A stretch of DNA of 64,000 nucleotides from Scilla litardierei (lineage: Eukaryota; Streptophyta; Magnoliopsida; Asparagales; Asparagaceae): contig CM061142.1 in NCBI GenBank assembly GCA_030789695.1, positions 285,140,165-285,204,164 on the forward strand. Direction: 5' to 3'. A program made the translations under genes and the position numbers. Under the pieces are notes generated by a model, which saw only the letters and a list, made by a program, of their open reading frames with translations, was not told the origin of the DNA and searched no databases. Within the stretch, counting starts at the first letter, position 1. Every line of letters begins with the position of its first letter. Positions 21,515-33,300 of this stretch are shown one piece after another.

Positions 21515-22761
21515 TCTTTTCCAAGTGGATCTGACCCACTTGGTCCTTTTCTGTTGTTTTCGACTTCCTGGGCTCGTTTGAGCTACGTTTTCGACGCGGT
21601 TTGAACCTACGATTAGACCAAGACGATCCTGTCATCCAGGTAATCTTTCTGACGCATTTATTTCATTAAATATAGTCATAAAAAATTCACAAAACATTTA
21701 ATCTAGTTTGCATCACATGTAAAATTTGTCCACTAGAACTCACAACTAACATGTGGACTTAATTATTCCATTTCATCAAATGAATTCTTCGTAAGTTCTT
21801 CCTATTACTAAGACGTGGATACTACTCGGTGTGAGACCCTACAGCCTGACCCTACTACAGGTTGGGGCTCGAAACCCTTAGACGACGGTAACCAAGAGTA
21901 GCAGGCGTTGTCCCTGTTTCAGAATCATACTTACGTGATCGACCCATTGACAAACGTGTCATCGGGATCACGCTGACTGTGTCAGTGATGAATATTGTAG
22001 TTTTAGTCCCTTTGTCAAGACTATGTCTCTGCATGGCCTAGGGTATGGTTTGCCATCAACCCCACTAGCCAGAATACAACAGTCTGTGTCGTATTCACGT
22101 TGTATATCCTACAACGTACCCCGGTCGAGGATTAACACAAAGACCGTACTGATCCAGTGACACTAACTTGCCTTCAACGGAAGAGACGAATCCCATCTTA
22201 GTCATCTACTTTCCTCGTGAGCTTCAGGTGTCACCCAACCTAAGATCTTTCAGCAGGCCGAGCCTCGAAGCTAGATCATAGATCTAAGTGACACTATCCA
22301 TTCACAGGTTCGTGTTAATGACTTTAGGTCTTAAGGACCAGCTTGCATATCATCACTCTAGAGTTAGTATTGACAGTCTAGTTAAAGCTTAACCATTTAA
22401 TAACTCTAAGTTGGTCGTTCAGTGAACTCATTCTCTAATGAGCACCTGTGTCTCGTCTCCGACTTCGCCAAGTCGAATGACTATGAGATCATCATTACCA
22501 TAAGGTAAGACAAAGACATAATGGTCTAACTGATGTGTCGATATCCTATTCTCGACACATCTATGACCATGAACCGTTTAAGACATAAGTGTCTAATCAG
22601 TCACTAACTTCTCATAATTGAGATCTACATCTGGATACGTAATTACCTGACTATAAGTCTAAGGAAATTATCTAAGTACATGATTCAACAAATTCATACT
22701 TATAATAATTAATACCATATTATTATTAGAACGAGATGATTATCTTAGGATAAATGCCTCA

Positions 22762-23560
22762 ATGGCATACGTCTTCCTATATAGGGCAGCCGCCTCAACC
22801 CCTGACGTTACTCCTCCCTCTAGGATTACTGCTCAGCCAGTTCCGCCTGAGCAGTAGCCTGGATTTGGCCTCTGGCAAGTAGTGATGGATCGCCAGATGC
22901 GTCAGGGTGCTGGTCGGATGTTGGTGGCTACCCTGGTGAAGGAGAAGGTGACGACGATTGCCTCGAGGGGATCACGATTCTCAGTGCTCTCGAAAGGGGA
23001 TTTATTAGCTGGTGATGTATTGATCGAAACAAGCGAGGAAGTGGACCACTCAATTCCCTCATCGTCCTCTTCAATGACTCGAAGGGTCAGCCCAAGTGTA
23101 ACTGGGCCACATAATACTTCTTTTAGTCTAGCCAACGATCCAACTCTCCCTTCCATTCATCTGCACAAGTGAACCGGATCACCTTGCCTTCACCTTTGGG
23201 TCGTCGCTTGAAGGAAGCGGCGCTTGATGCAACTACGGCTTCCACTATTGTTCCACCGTCGGATATTTTGTCAGCCATGGAGACATCTCACTGTACCTCA
23301 CTACCAGCGTCTTCCTCCCGCTACAACTTGGTTGCTCTGGTCACCGCACCAACGATACCAGCCCGTCGTCCTTTCTCTGACATCTCTAATTTTCCACCTA
23401 TCCCGAGGAGTATGTCGGTGATTCCTCAGCTACGCCGCTTCCTCGGGCAGATGAAATCGGAGGTGATGTGCGTTCTCATAACCCTCCTGAAACTCTGTAA
23501 TCGGGAAGCGCCAACATTGCCGCTGTTCTCCCCTCCGGGGATTTTGTAGAGAATGTTCAC
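22762..23560 (+). pseudogene. LINE ORF1, piece 3 (C-terminal part)
   Basis: LINE sequence resumes after element D. GFGLWQVV near 22862-22886 is the usual late ORF1 motif (a G-W-x-V-V type), preceded by a Pro-rich linker. The frame then changes at about 23170: it reads MMDRQMRQGAGRML from 22882 and is followed by a Ser/Pro/Thr-rich stretch to about 23549. An in-frame TAG precedes GFGLW (about 22855). The sequence is low in complexity and typical of the variable end of ORF1. Confidence 0.75.
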
Positions 23561-23715
23561 ATGGCCGCTGGCCCCTGTGATCCCATTGATGCTCATACTG
23601 CTCAGCAGCAGTCGTCATCCCCACTACCTACTCCTCTTCTACTGGACCTCCTCTTTTGGAATTGTCGTGGACCAGGGAAGGCAAGCTTTATGCGGGGCAT
23701 AAGAGAAGTTCTGGC
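23561..23715 (+). pseudogene. LINE ORF2, start of endonuclease domain (truncated)
   Basis: The frame contains LLFWNCRGPGKASFMRGIRE, the opening strand and WNCRG motif of the exonuclease-endonuclease-phosphatase domain at the start of plant LINE ORF2. It is cut after about 20 residues of the domain by the LTR of element E at 23716. No later part of ORF2 is found in this window. Confidence 0.8.
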
Positions 23716-25693
23716 TGTTGGACGCAACGATCTAGGATCTTTAGTTTGATGATGACAAATGTGTTGTTATATTTAACGTGTGTGCTTAGTGTGTTTCAGG
23801 AATGGTGAAACGTTAATTTGTTCAAGAGCTGACTTAGTTAAGAGATGGAGTATTTGCTAATCATATGGCAATTTGGGAAGAGAAGAGATGTAATGCACAA
23901 AGCAATTGGACTTAGTCAAGTCATGAAAAGAGATGTGGATGTGGACCAAGTCAAATTGACTAAGGAGATTGGATTGATTCAAATCAATTTAATATTTGAA
24001 CAAATCAATTATGGAGATTTGTTGCTACCCAAATCCTATCATTTCCTATTCCTATCCAAACACCAATATCAAACCCTAGCCCTATAAAACCCCCATCATG
24101 GAGAGGGGCTAATGGTTGCGGCTTACACAAAGAGAAGGGCCAGCCAAAGAAATATTTTTCCCCAAGGAGAACTCACGCAAGAAAAAGCCCCTATTGCCTT
24201 CATCATCTTGCCGCAATACATGTCCATCTCCTAGGCTCCAACAAATAGAACCCAGTCGCAATACATATACATTTCCATGTGCAAGCTGCCGCATGTTGCT
24301 TGAACCCAGGGCCACACAAAATTGCTCAGGCCAACATTGTTGACAAAGGTAAGTGCATGTTGTTTTTGTTTAAACAATTGATTGAATGTTTTTCTTGCAT
24401 GAAACAGGGAGAAGCTTGCAACCAAATTAATTTTGAGGCCATCACGTGGGATTGTCTTGAAGGCCAATAAATATATCATCCTGCCGCACGCATCAAAAAG
24501 AAGGGCCTGTCAATTTTTTAACTTGCAATTTTTTTATTATTAACTCTCTTGTTGCCTGTTCTTAGCACTTGATATTTGCAGGAACAAAAAAAGGGGAGGC
24601 TGCCATCATTTGGAGCAATGAATTAGCATGTGATGTCAATCAAAGATAAAAGAATTTGAAGGCATTCACGTTTGCAAGTGAAGAATAAATTGGATTAAAG
24701 TTACAAGTTGCATTTTGTTTTGGGCAAACAAAAGTACAAGGGGGGCCGAAATTTCCAAGGGACGGCTGCATTATTTTTGAAAGCAAGTGGAGAGACATCA
24801 ATAGGGAAGTTAATGGTTTATTGTTTGCAGGCACTTGATGTTTCAATCCCCACTCAATCTCTTTTGGCTTCTGGGCATTTGTTGAAGGATTAATTAATTA
24901 AAAAGATAAAGAAAGATTGATTAAATGAGATGTTTGATTTTATTATTATTCTAAGCCTCTTTGTTTATTTTGCTAGCATGCAGGAGCAACACAAATTCGA
25001 CAAAAGCAGAACTCATTTAGTGCAATCAATCAAAGGGGACACACAAGGTCAAAATTCCCCAAGGCCGTAACTAGCATGGAAAAGAACATCAAGGTCGTGA
25101 CTTGTCAAGAGATGTACCAAGTACCGTAACATTCTAGGAGGGGAGCAAGTTGACGCAATTTGAGTTGCATTATGGAGAGGAGATGAGTTTACATCATCAT
25201 CAGATGAGATCTCATACGTGCTGAACGACAGAGACGACGCACCATCACCGAGCAATTCTAAACTCTATTTTATTATCTCTGTGATTGTGTAAGATCTCTG
25301 TAGGGGAAACTTAACCAGTTATTTGTGACGTTTTGCAAACTTGTCTGGTTGGGGCTAGATAAGAGGGTCTTGACGTGTTGTAGCAGTCAAGATACGCATT
25401 TACTAGGTTGATAGGGTTCTGCACTTTGTTGAGTGTTGTCCAGTCTAGGCTGGGAGTTGGAGCTAGGACCCCATTGTAGTTGTACAAAAGGAACATATTT
25501 AATGCTAGTAGTTGTTTGGGGGCTGGATGTAGGTCGTTGATGCGACCGAACCAGGGTAAATCTGTGCGTACTCTGTGATTGCCTCTTATTTGCTCTGCTT
25601 GTGATTTTAACTGCGTGTGATTTCTCGTGGATTGTGCGAGAATATTTTTATTATCCTATTCACCACCCTCTAGGCTAGGATCCAGATCCAACA
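23716..25693 (+). repeat. Element E first LTR
   Basis: The LTR is 1,978 bp, from TGTTGGACGC to GATCCAACA. The TATA box CCTATAAAAC lies at 24081-24090. GATGATGACAAA near the start is typical of SIRE-like LTRs. Confidence 0.85.
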
Positions 25694-25695
25694 AG

Positions 25696-25707
25696 TGGTA
25701 TCAGAGC
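25696..25707 (+). other. Primer-binding site, element E copy 1
   Basis: TGGTATCAGAGC, complementary to the 3' end of initiator tRNA-Met, two bases after the LTR. Confidence 0.9.
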
Positions 25708-25770
25708 AGGTTAGATGATCTAGTCTAGTCTAGTTATCATGAAAACCCCAAAGTTAGTTTTCCCCATGGC

Positions 25771-27187
25771 ATGCCTATTGATCGTCCTCCTTTATTTAGT
25801 GGCCATGATTATATATACTGGAAGGCTAAGATGAAAACTTATTTACTATCCGTTGATGTTGATACTTGGTATATTATTGATTACGGATATTCTATGCCTG
25901 AAAGTAATCTGAATTTAAATGATGAAAATGTGTGTGCTATAAATACTAGTGCAATGAATATCTTATTGTGTGGGTTAAGTAAAATGATATTTGATCGTAT
26001 CTCACACTGCGCTTCTGTGCAGCATATATGGAGGACTTTGGAAATTGTATATGGAAGTGAAAAATCCCTCAGCTGTAATGAAAAGAATCAAAAGGGAAGA
26101 AACACTCTTTTAAATAACTTTGATGCTCCTCTTTGTGACAATACTAAGCGTAAAGTTTTTTGTTTTAAATGCAGGAAGCAGGGAAACTTCGCTAGACATT
26201 GCCCACAAGAAACAGCTGGTGTCGTAAAGAAGAAAAGAAAAGATGTAGTGCGAACATGGGACATGGATAATGGAGATGAGATCGAGGAGAATGAAGCACA
26301 CTCCTCCATCTGCTTGATGGCAAAACATAACGAGGTAAAATCTAGTAGTAAAGCAGAACTTCTAATTATTTGTAAAGCCATACAAGAGGAAATTGATGAG
26401 CTAGAACTTACTTTAAATGAATATAGGAATGCTAGCTTTAAATTACAAAAAGAAAACTGTGACATTTCTGATGAAGTTGAATCCTATAGAGATTCTTGTT
26501 TTGATTTGCAAAAAGAAAATTGTGATATGATTGAAGAATCTAAAAACTTAAAAGAAGAACTTGAAAAATGCAAATCAACCTTTGCCATGCTGAAAAGAGA
26601 AAAATCTAGCTTATCTAAAAAAGCTGCTTGTCTTTCTTGTCCTTCCTTATTGAATGATATGAGCATGCTTAAGCAGGATTTGATTAAGCTTGAAACTGAA
26701 AAGGACTATGTGATTAAAGAGCTTAATGATAAGTTGTGCATGTTAAATAACGAACTTAAAATGAAAATGGATGAATTTGAAAAGAAGGAAGAGGAAAACA
26801 AGAGAGCTTCTCTAAGTAAATGCACCTTGCTTGTGGATGAAAATCAATTATTAAAATCCAAAGTTTCTAATCTAGAATTATCTTTAAGAAAATTTTCAAT
26901 CGGTAAACATTCGTTGGATACCATACTTGAAAATCAATTATATGGCAATAATAGAAGAGGACTTGAATTTGGTTAGAAAAATGTTGAAAAGCCCAAATTT
27001 AAGAAATTCCACAATATGCCTTCTATTGTGAAAAATATGCATGCAAAGTGCTTTACTTGTGATAGTGTTAGTTACACATCCTATTATTGTAAGTTTAGGA
27101 ACACGAACATAAAGTTCAAATAAGTGTGGGTTCCTAAAACTTTATTGGCTAACACTAGTGGACCTTGTTGGATTCAAGATCACACTT
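25771..27187 (+). pseudogene. Element E gag, copy 1
   Basis: The gag opens at ATG 25771 with a copia-type N-terminal gag domain (RPPLFSGHDYIYWKAKMK). A zinc-knuckle-like CFKCRKQGNFARHC follows (near 26162-26203), in which the usual His is Asn. Next comes a long charged coiled-coil (about 26380-26950) with repeated LQKENCD units, as in SIRE gags. TAG at 26974-26976 ends the first 401 codons. Similarity continues past it to WVPKTLL near 27130 with another TAG at 27121-27123. After about 27190 there is no coding sequence, where protease would be expected. Gag probably forms or enters particles supplied by an autonomous partner. Confidence 0.8.
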
Positions 27188-28460
27188 AACACCTTTCATG
27201 TAGGTGAGGTGGAGATTTGGCGAGGAGCAATGAATTTAAAGTCTCATTCTTTTAGCTCCTTAGTCAAATATCGACGCGAATGTATATTTCTTTTTCCTCT
27301 TTGCATTCCTTGCATACCTTCATAGAATTTGTGTGTGCTTGATTTAATTTTTGTTTGTGTGTTTGTTTGCTTGCTTTTCAGGTTTGTTCTTAGTTCCTTT
27401 TAAAAGAAAAACAAAAAAATGGAAAACCCAAAAATAAAAAAAATTGTGCTTAACGAATACCTCTTTATGATTCCTTATAAGTGGTATTTTTTTGAATGTT
27501 CATTCATATCCTTGTAGAAATCATTCTATTATTGTTATAGATACATGCGCATGTTAGAAACTATTTGGTAGCCATGACATGCTTCATGAAATAATTAATT
27601 TGATTTCTACACCTACATACTCACTTCCACGAATATTAAACTTGTGGTACTTTTGAAGATTCTTTTAATGAATATTGGAAAGTGAATGTAGGATGAACAA
27701 AAACTGAATAATCTAAGGGATATGATGTGTATTGCCATGAATAAAAATTGAGCACAAAAAGAAGTGAATATGAAAATACATGAAAATTGCTCTATATGTA
27801 AATGTATACAATTCATGGCAAGTACACTACCCACGAGTATCCAACATATGCTTTATGGGTAATCTTTAGCGTTGGTGTATATTACTCGTCAAGCAATGCC
27901 AACCCCATATCTAAGAGTCCTTATAGTCTATGTTTTGGGGTTTAGTACCTTGAACTCATTTTTTAATGAGGTGGGAAAAATCAATCCTAGTGATATTCAT
28001 GTTAATTGGAAAACGTGGATTGGTTTTGGTTGATGTTCTAAATCGAATCTCCCTTGGTACTTCAATGTTTATATTATCACACATACACAATGGTGGTGAA
28101 GTCTACATTATGATTTTCTTTGAACTTGAATTGTCTACTTTGTAGAAAATACATGCAAGTGGTAGCTATACCCAATAATACTTTATTTTTGCATGTGATA
28201 TTTGATGACTTCATTAGTCCACTTTTGATGATAACAAAGGGGGATAAAGAAAAAGATTTGGTATTATTGGCACATAATTTGTTGGCACATATATGGCATG
28301 GTATTATTTGTTGATGCGGGAGCTTGAAACACATGCTCAAAGGGGAGCATAGGGGGAGCATGCTTAATCTTACTCGATATTATTGTGCATGTTAGTAATG
28401 CTTGATCATACCTAATTGCTCAAATCTTTCATTGGTTTGTCATCGTCAAAAGTGGGAGAT
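27188..28460 (+). other. 3' non-coding internal region and PPT, element E copy 1
   Basis: About 1.25 kb of AT-rich sequence without a supported ORF. It ends with AAAAGTGGGAGA (28448-28459), a degenerate polypurine tract next to the second LTR. Confidence 0.7.
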
Positions 28461-30432
28461 AGTTGGACGCAACGAACTAGGATCTTTAGTTTGATGATGA
28501 CAAACATGTTTTTAAATTTAACGTGTGTGCTTAGTGTGTTTCAGGAATGTCGAAACGTTAATTCGTTCAAGAGCTGACTAAGTTAAGAGATGGAGTATTT
28601 GCTAATCATATAGCAATTTGGGAAGGAAGAGATGTAATGCACAAAGCAATTGGACCTAGTCAAGTCATGAAAAGAGATGTGGATGTGGACCAAGTCAAAT
28701 TGACTAAGGAGATTGGATTGATTCAAATCAATTTAATATTTGAACAAATCAATTATAGAGATTTGTTGCTACCCAAATCATATCATTTCCTATTCCTATC
28801 CAAACACCAATATCAAATTCTAGCCTTATAAAACCCCAATCATGGAGAGGGGCTAATGGTTGCGGCTTACACAAAGAAAAGGACCGGCCAAAGCAATATT
28901 TTTTCCCAAGGAGAACTCACACAAGAAAAGCCCATACTGCCTTCATCATCTTGCCGCAATACATGTCCATCTCCTAAGCTCCTACAAATAGAACCCAGTC
29001 GTAATACATATACATCTCCATGTGCAAGTTGCTGCATGATTGCCTGAACCCAGGGCCGCACAAAATTTCTCAGGCCGACAATGTTGACAAAGGTAAGTGC
29101 ATGGTGTTTTTGTTTAAACAATTGATTGAATGTTTTTCTTGCATGAAACAGGGAGAAGCTTGCAACCAAATTAATTTTGAGGCCATCACGTGGGATTGTC
29201 TTGAAGGCCAATAAATATATCATCCTGCCGCACGCATCAAAGAGAAGGGCCTGTAAATTTTTTAACTTGCAATTTTTTTATTATTAACTCTCTTGTTGTC
29301 TGTCCTTAGCACTTGATATTTGCAGGAACAAAAAAGGGGAGGCTGCCACCATTTGTAGCAATGAATTAGCATGTGATGTCAATCAAAGATAAAAGAATAA
29401 GAAGGCATTCACGTTTGCAAGTGAAGAATAAATTGGATTAAAGTTACAAGTTGCATTTTGTTTTGGGCAAACAAAAGTACAAGGGGGGCCGAAATTTCCA
29501 AGGGACAGCTGCATTACTTTTGAAAGCAAGTGGAGAGACATCAACAGGGAAGTTAATGGTTTATTGTTTACAGGCACTTGATGTTTCAATCCCCACTCAA
29601 TCTCTTTTGGCTTCTGGGCATTTGTTGAAGGATTAATTAATTAAAAAGATAAAGAAAGATTGATTAAATGAGGTGTTTGATTTTGTTATTATTCTAAGCC
29701 TCTTTGTTTATTTTTCTAGCATGCAGGAGTAACACAAATTCGGCAAAAGCAGAACTCTTTAGTGCAATCAATCAAAGGGGACACACAAGGCCAAAATTCA
29801 CCAAAGCCGTAATTAGCAGGGAAAAGAACATCAAGGTCGTGACTTGTCAAGAGATGTACCAAGTACCGTAACATTCTAGGAGGGGAGCAAGTTGACGCAA
29901 CTTGAGTTGCATTATGGAGAGGAGACAAGTTTACATCATTGTCAGATGAGATCTGACACGTGCTTAACGACAGAGACGACGCACCATCGCCGAGCAATTC
30001 TAAACTCTATTTTATTATCTATGTGATTGTGTAAGATCTCTGTAGGGGAAACTTTACCAGTTATTTGTGACGTTTTGCAGACTTATCTGGTTGGGGCTAA
30101 ACGAGAGGGTTTTGACGTGTTGTAGCAGTCAAGATACGCATTTACTAGGTTGATAGGGTTCTGCACTTTGTTGAGTGTGGTACAGTCTAGGTGGGGTGTT
30201 GGAGCTAGGACCCCACTGTAGTTGTACAAAAGGAACATATTAATGCTAGTATTTGCTTAGGGGCTGGATGTAGGTCGTTGATACGACCGAACCAGGGTAA
30301 ATCTGTGTACTCTGTGATTGCCTCTTATTTGATCTACTTGTGATTTTAACTGCGTGTGATTTCTCGTGGGTTGCGCGAGAATATTTTTATTAGCCTATTC
30401 ACCCCCCTCTAGGCTAGGATCCAGATCCAACA
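28461..30432 (+). repeat. Element E second LTR
   Basis: This 1,972-bp LTR matches the first with scattered differences. Its first base is A instead of T. The TATA-like sequence is at 28824-28833. Confidence 0.85.
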
Positions 30433-30434
30433 AG

Positions 30435-30446
30435 TGGTATCAGAGC
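30435..30446 (+). other. Primer-binding site, element E copy 2
   Basis: TGGTATCAGAGC, the same offset from the LTR as in copy 1. Confidence 0.9.
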
Positions 30447-30509
30447 AGGTTAGAGGATCTAGTCTAGTCTAGTTATCATGAAAACCCCAAAGTTAGTTTT
30501 CCCCATGGC

Positions 30510-31938
30510 TTGCCTATTGATCGTCCTCCTTTATTTAGTGGCCATGATTATATATACTGGAAGGCTAAGATGAAAACTTATTTACTATCCGTTGATGTTG
30601 ATACTTGGTACATTATTGATAATGGATATTCTATGCCTGAAAGTAATCTGAATTTAAATGATAAAAATGTGTGTGCTATAAATACTAGAGAAATGAATAT
30701 CTTATTGTGTGGGTTGAGTAAAATGATATTTGATCGTATCTCACATTGCTCTTCTACGCAGCATATATGGTGGACTTTGGAAATTGTATATGGAAGTGAA
30801 AAATCCCTCAGCTGCAATGAAAAGAATCAAAAGGGAAGAAACGCTCTTTTAAATAACTTTGATGCTCCTTTTTGTGACAATACTAAGCGTAAAGTTATTT
30901 GTTTTAAATGCAGGAAGCAGGGAAACTTCGCTAGACATTGTCCACAAGAAACAGCTGGAGTCGTAGAGAAGAAAGGAAAAGCCGTAGTGTGAACGTGGGA
31001 CATGGATAATGGAGATGAGATCGAGGAGAATGAAGCACACTCCTCCATCTGCTTGATGGCAAAACATAACGAGGTAAAATCTGGTAGTAAAGCAAAACTT
31101 CTAATTATTTGTAAAGCCATACAAGAGGAAATTGATGAGCGAGAACTTACTTTAAATGAATATAGGAATGCTAGCTTTAAATTACAAAAAGAAAACTGTG
31201 ACATTTCTGATGAAGTTGAATCCTATAGAAATTCTTGTTTTGATTTGCAAAAAGAAAATTTTGATATGATTGAAGAATCTAAAAACTTAAAGAAGAACTT
31301 GAAAAATGCAAATCAACCATTGCCATGCTGAAAAGAGAAAAATCTAGCTCATCTGAAAAAGCTACTTGTCTTTCTTGTCCTTATTGAATGATATGCGCAT
31401 GCTTAAGCAGGATTTGATTAAGCTTGAAACTGAAAAGGACTATGTGATTAAAGAGCTTAATGATAAGTTGTGCATGTTAAATAACGAACTTAAAAGGAAA
31501 ATGGATGAATTTGAAAAGAAGGAAGAGGAAAACAAGAGAGCTTCTCTAAGTAAATGCACCTTGCTTGGGGATGAAAATCAATTATTAAAATCCAAAGTTT
31601 CTAATCTAGAATTGTCATTAAGAAAATTTTCAATCGGTAAACATTCGTTGGATACTATACTTGAAAATCAATTATATGGTAATAATAGAAGAGGACTTGG
31701 ATATGGTTTGAAAAATATCGAAAAGCGCAAATTTAAGAAATTCCACAATGTGCCTTCTATTGTGAAAAATATGCATGCAAAGTGCTTTACTGGTGATAGT
31801 GTTGGTTACACATCCTATTATTGTAAGTTTAGGAACACGAACATAAAGTTCAAACAAGTGTGGGTTCCTAAAACTTTATTGGCTAACACTAGTGGACCTT
31901 GTTGGATTCCAAGGTCACACTTAACACCTTTCATGTAG
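30510..31938 (+). pseudogene. Element E gag, copy 2
   Basis: This is a second copy of the same gag. It carries TGA at 30990-30992 just after the knuckle region, a frameshift near 31290 and a small deletion near 31380. Beyond that the frame is open from 31366 to 31938, through the two positions at which copy 1 has TAG. The knuckle again reads GNFARHC, so the His to Asn change is older than the duplication or is a family trait. Confidence 0.8.
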
Positions 31939-32800
31939 GGGAGGTGGAGATTTGGCGAGGAGCAATGAATTTAAAGTCTCATTCTTTTAGCTCCTTAGTC
32001 AAATATCGACGCGAAGGTATATTTCTTTTCCCTCTTTGCATTCATTGCATACCTTCATAGAATTTGTGTGTGCTTGATTTAATTTTTGTTTGTGTGTTTG
32101 TTTGCTTGCTTTTCAGGTTTGTTCTTAGTTCCTTTTAAAAGAAAAACAAAAAAATGGAAAAACCAAAAATAAAAAAAAATTGTGCTTAACGAATACCTCT
32201 TTATGATTCATTATAAGTGGTATTTTTTTGAATGTTCATTCATATCCTTGTAGAAATCATTCTATTATTGTTATAGATACATGCGCATGTTAGAAACTAT
32301 TTGGTAGCGATGACATGATTCATGAAATAATTAATTTGATTTCTACACCTACATACGCACTTCCACGAATATTAAACTTGTGGTACTTTTGAAGATTCTT
32401 TTTATGAATATTGGAAAGTGAATGTAGGATGAACAAAAACTGAATAATCTAAGGGATATGATGTGTATTGCCATGAATAAAAATTGAGCACAAAAAGAAG
32501 TGAATATGAAAAAAAACATGAAAATTGCTCTGTATGTAAAATGTATACAACTCATGGCAAGTACACTACACACGAGTATCCAACATATGCTTTATGGGAA
32601 ATCTTTAGCGTTGGTGTATATTACTCGTCACGCAATGCCAACCCCATATCTAAGAGTCCTTATAGTCTATGTGTTGGGGTTTGGTACCTTGAACTAATTT
32701 TTTATGAGGTGGGAAAAATCAATCCTAGTGATATTCATGTTAATTGGAAAACGTGGATTGGGTTTGGTTGATGTTCTAAATCAAAGCTCCCTTGGTACTT
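31939..32800 (+). other. 3' non-coding internal region, element E copy 2, cut by the gap
   Basis: This region is collinear with 27190-28060 of copy 1 with few differences. The assembly gap starts about 400 bp before the position where a third LTR would begin. Confidence 0.75.
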
Positions 32801-33300
32801 NNNNNNNNNNNNNNNNNNNNNNNNNNNNNNNNNNNNNNNNNNNNNNNNNNNNNNNNNNNNNNNNNNNNNNNNNNNNNNNNNNNNNNNNNNNNNNNNNNNN
32901 NNNNNNNNNNNNNNNNNNNNNNNNNNNNNNNNNNNNNNNNNNNNNNNNNNNNNNNNNNNNNNNNNNNNNNNNNNNNNNNNNNNNNNNNNNNNNNNNNNNN
33001 NNNNNNNNNNNNNNNNNNNNNNNNNNNNNNNNNNNNNNNNNNNNNNNNNNNNNNNNNNNNNNNNNNNNNNNNNNNNNNNNNNNNNNNNNNNNNNNNNNNN
33101 NNNNNNNNNNNNNNNNNNNNNNNNNNNNNNNNNNNNNNNNNNNNNNNNNNNNNNNNNNNNNNNNNNNNNNNNNNNNNNNNNNNNNNNNNNNNNNNNNNNN
33201 NNNNNNNNNNNNNNNNNNNNNNNNNNNNNNNNNNNNNNNNNNNNNNNNNNNNNNNNNNNNNNNNNNNNNNNNNNNNNNNNNNNNNNNNNNNNNNNNNNNN
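32801..33300. other. Assembly gap (500 N)
   Basis: Exactly 500 N, probably a placeholder length. Open frames spanning it are artefacts. Confidence 1.

Larger units (their letters stand above)
11460..22761 (-). mobile_element. Element D: probable solo LTR, split by element C
   Basis: The two flanks of element C (about 11460-12516 and 21399-22761) form a non-coding LTR-like sequence of roughly 2.4 kb that interrupts LINE ORF1. Read on the minus strand it starts near TGAGGCATTTATCC (22761). It carries a GCCCGCTT/AAGCGGGC array and then a TATA-like CTATGTAAATAGG near 12022-12034, followed by an LTR-like leader. No coding region belongs to it, so it looks like a solo LTR. I could not find a TSD and the left end is uncertain by about 70 bp. 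The superfamily is unclear; a copia origin is possible. Confidence 0.55.
23716..32800 (+). mobile_element. Element E: SIRE-like, gag-only copia element in tandem LTR-gag-LTR-gag form
   Basis: The order is LTR (23716-25693), internal (25694-28460), LTR (28461-30432), internal (30433-32800, into the gap). Both internal regions start with a tRNA-Met primer site and encode only gag; protease, integrase, RT and RNase H are missing at the same place in both copies. It is therefore a non-autonomous family duplicated in tandem, most simply by unequal recombination between LTRs. The second LTR begins AG instead of TG. A third LTR would be expected in the gap. The LTRs lack a palindromic array before the TATA box. 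Confidence 0.85.
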
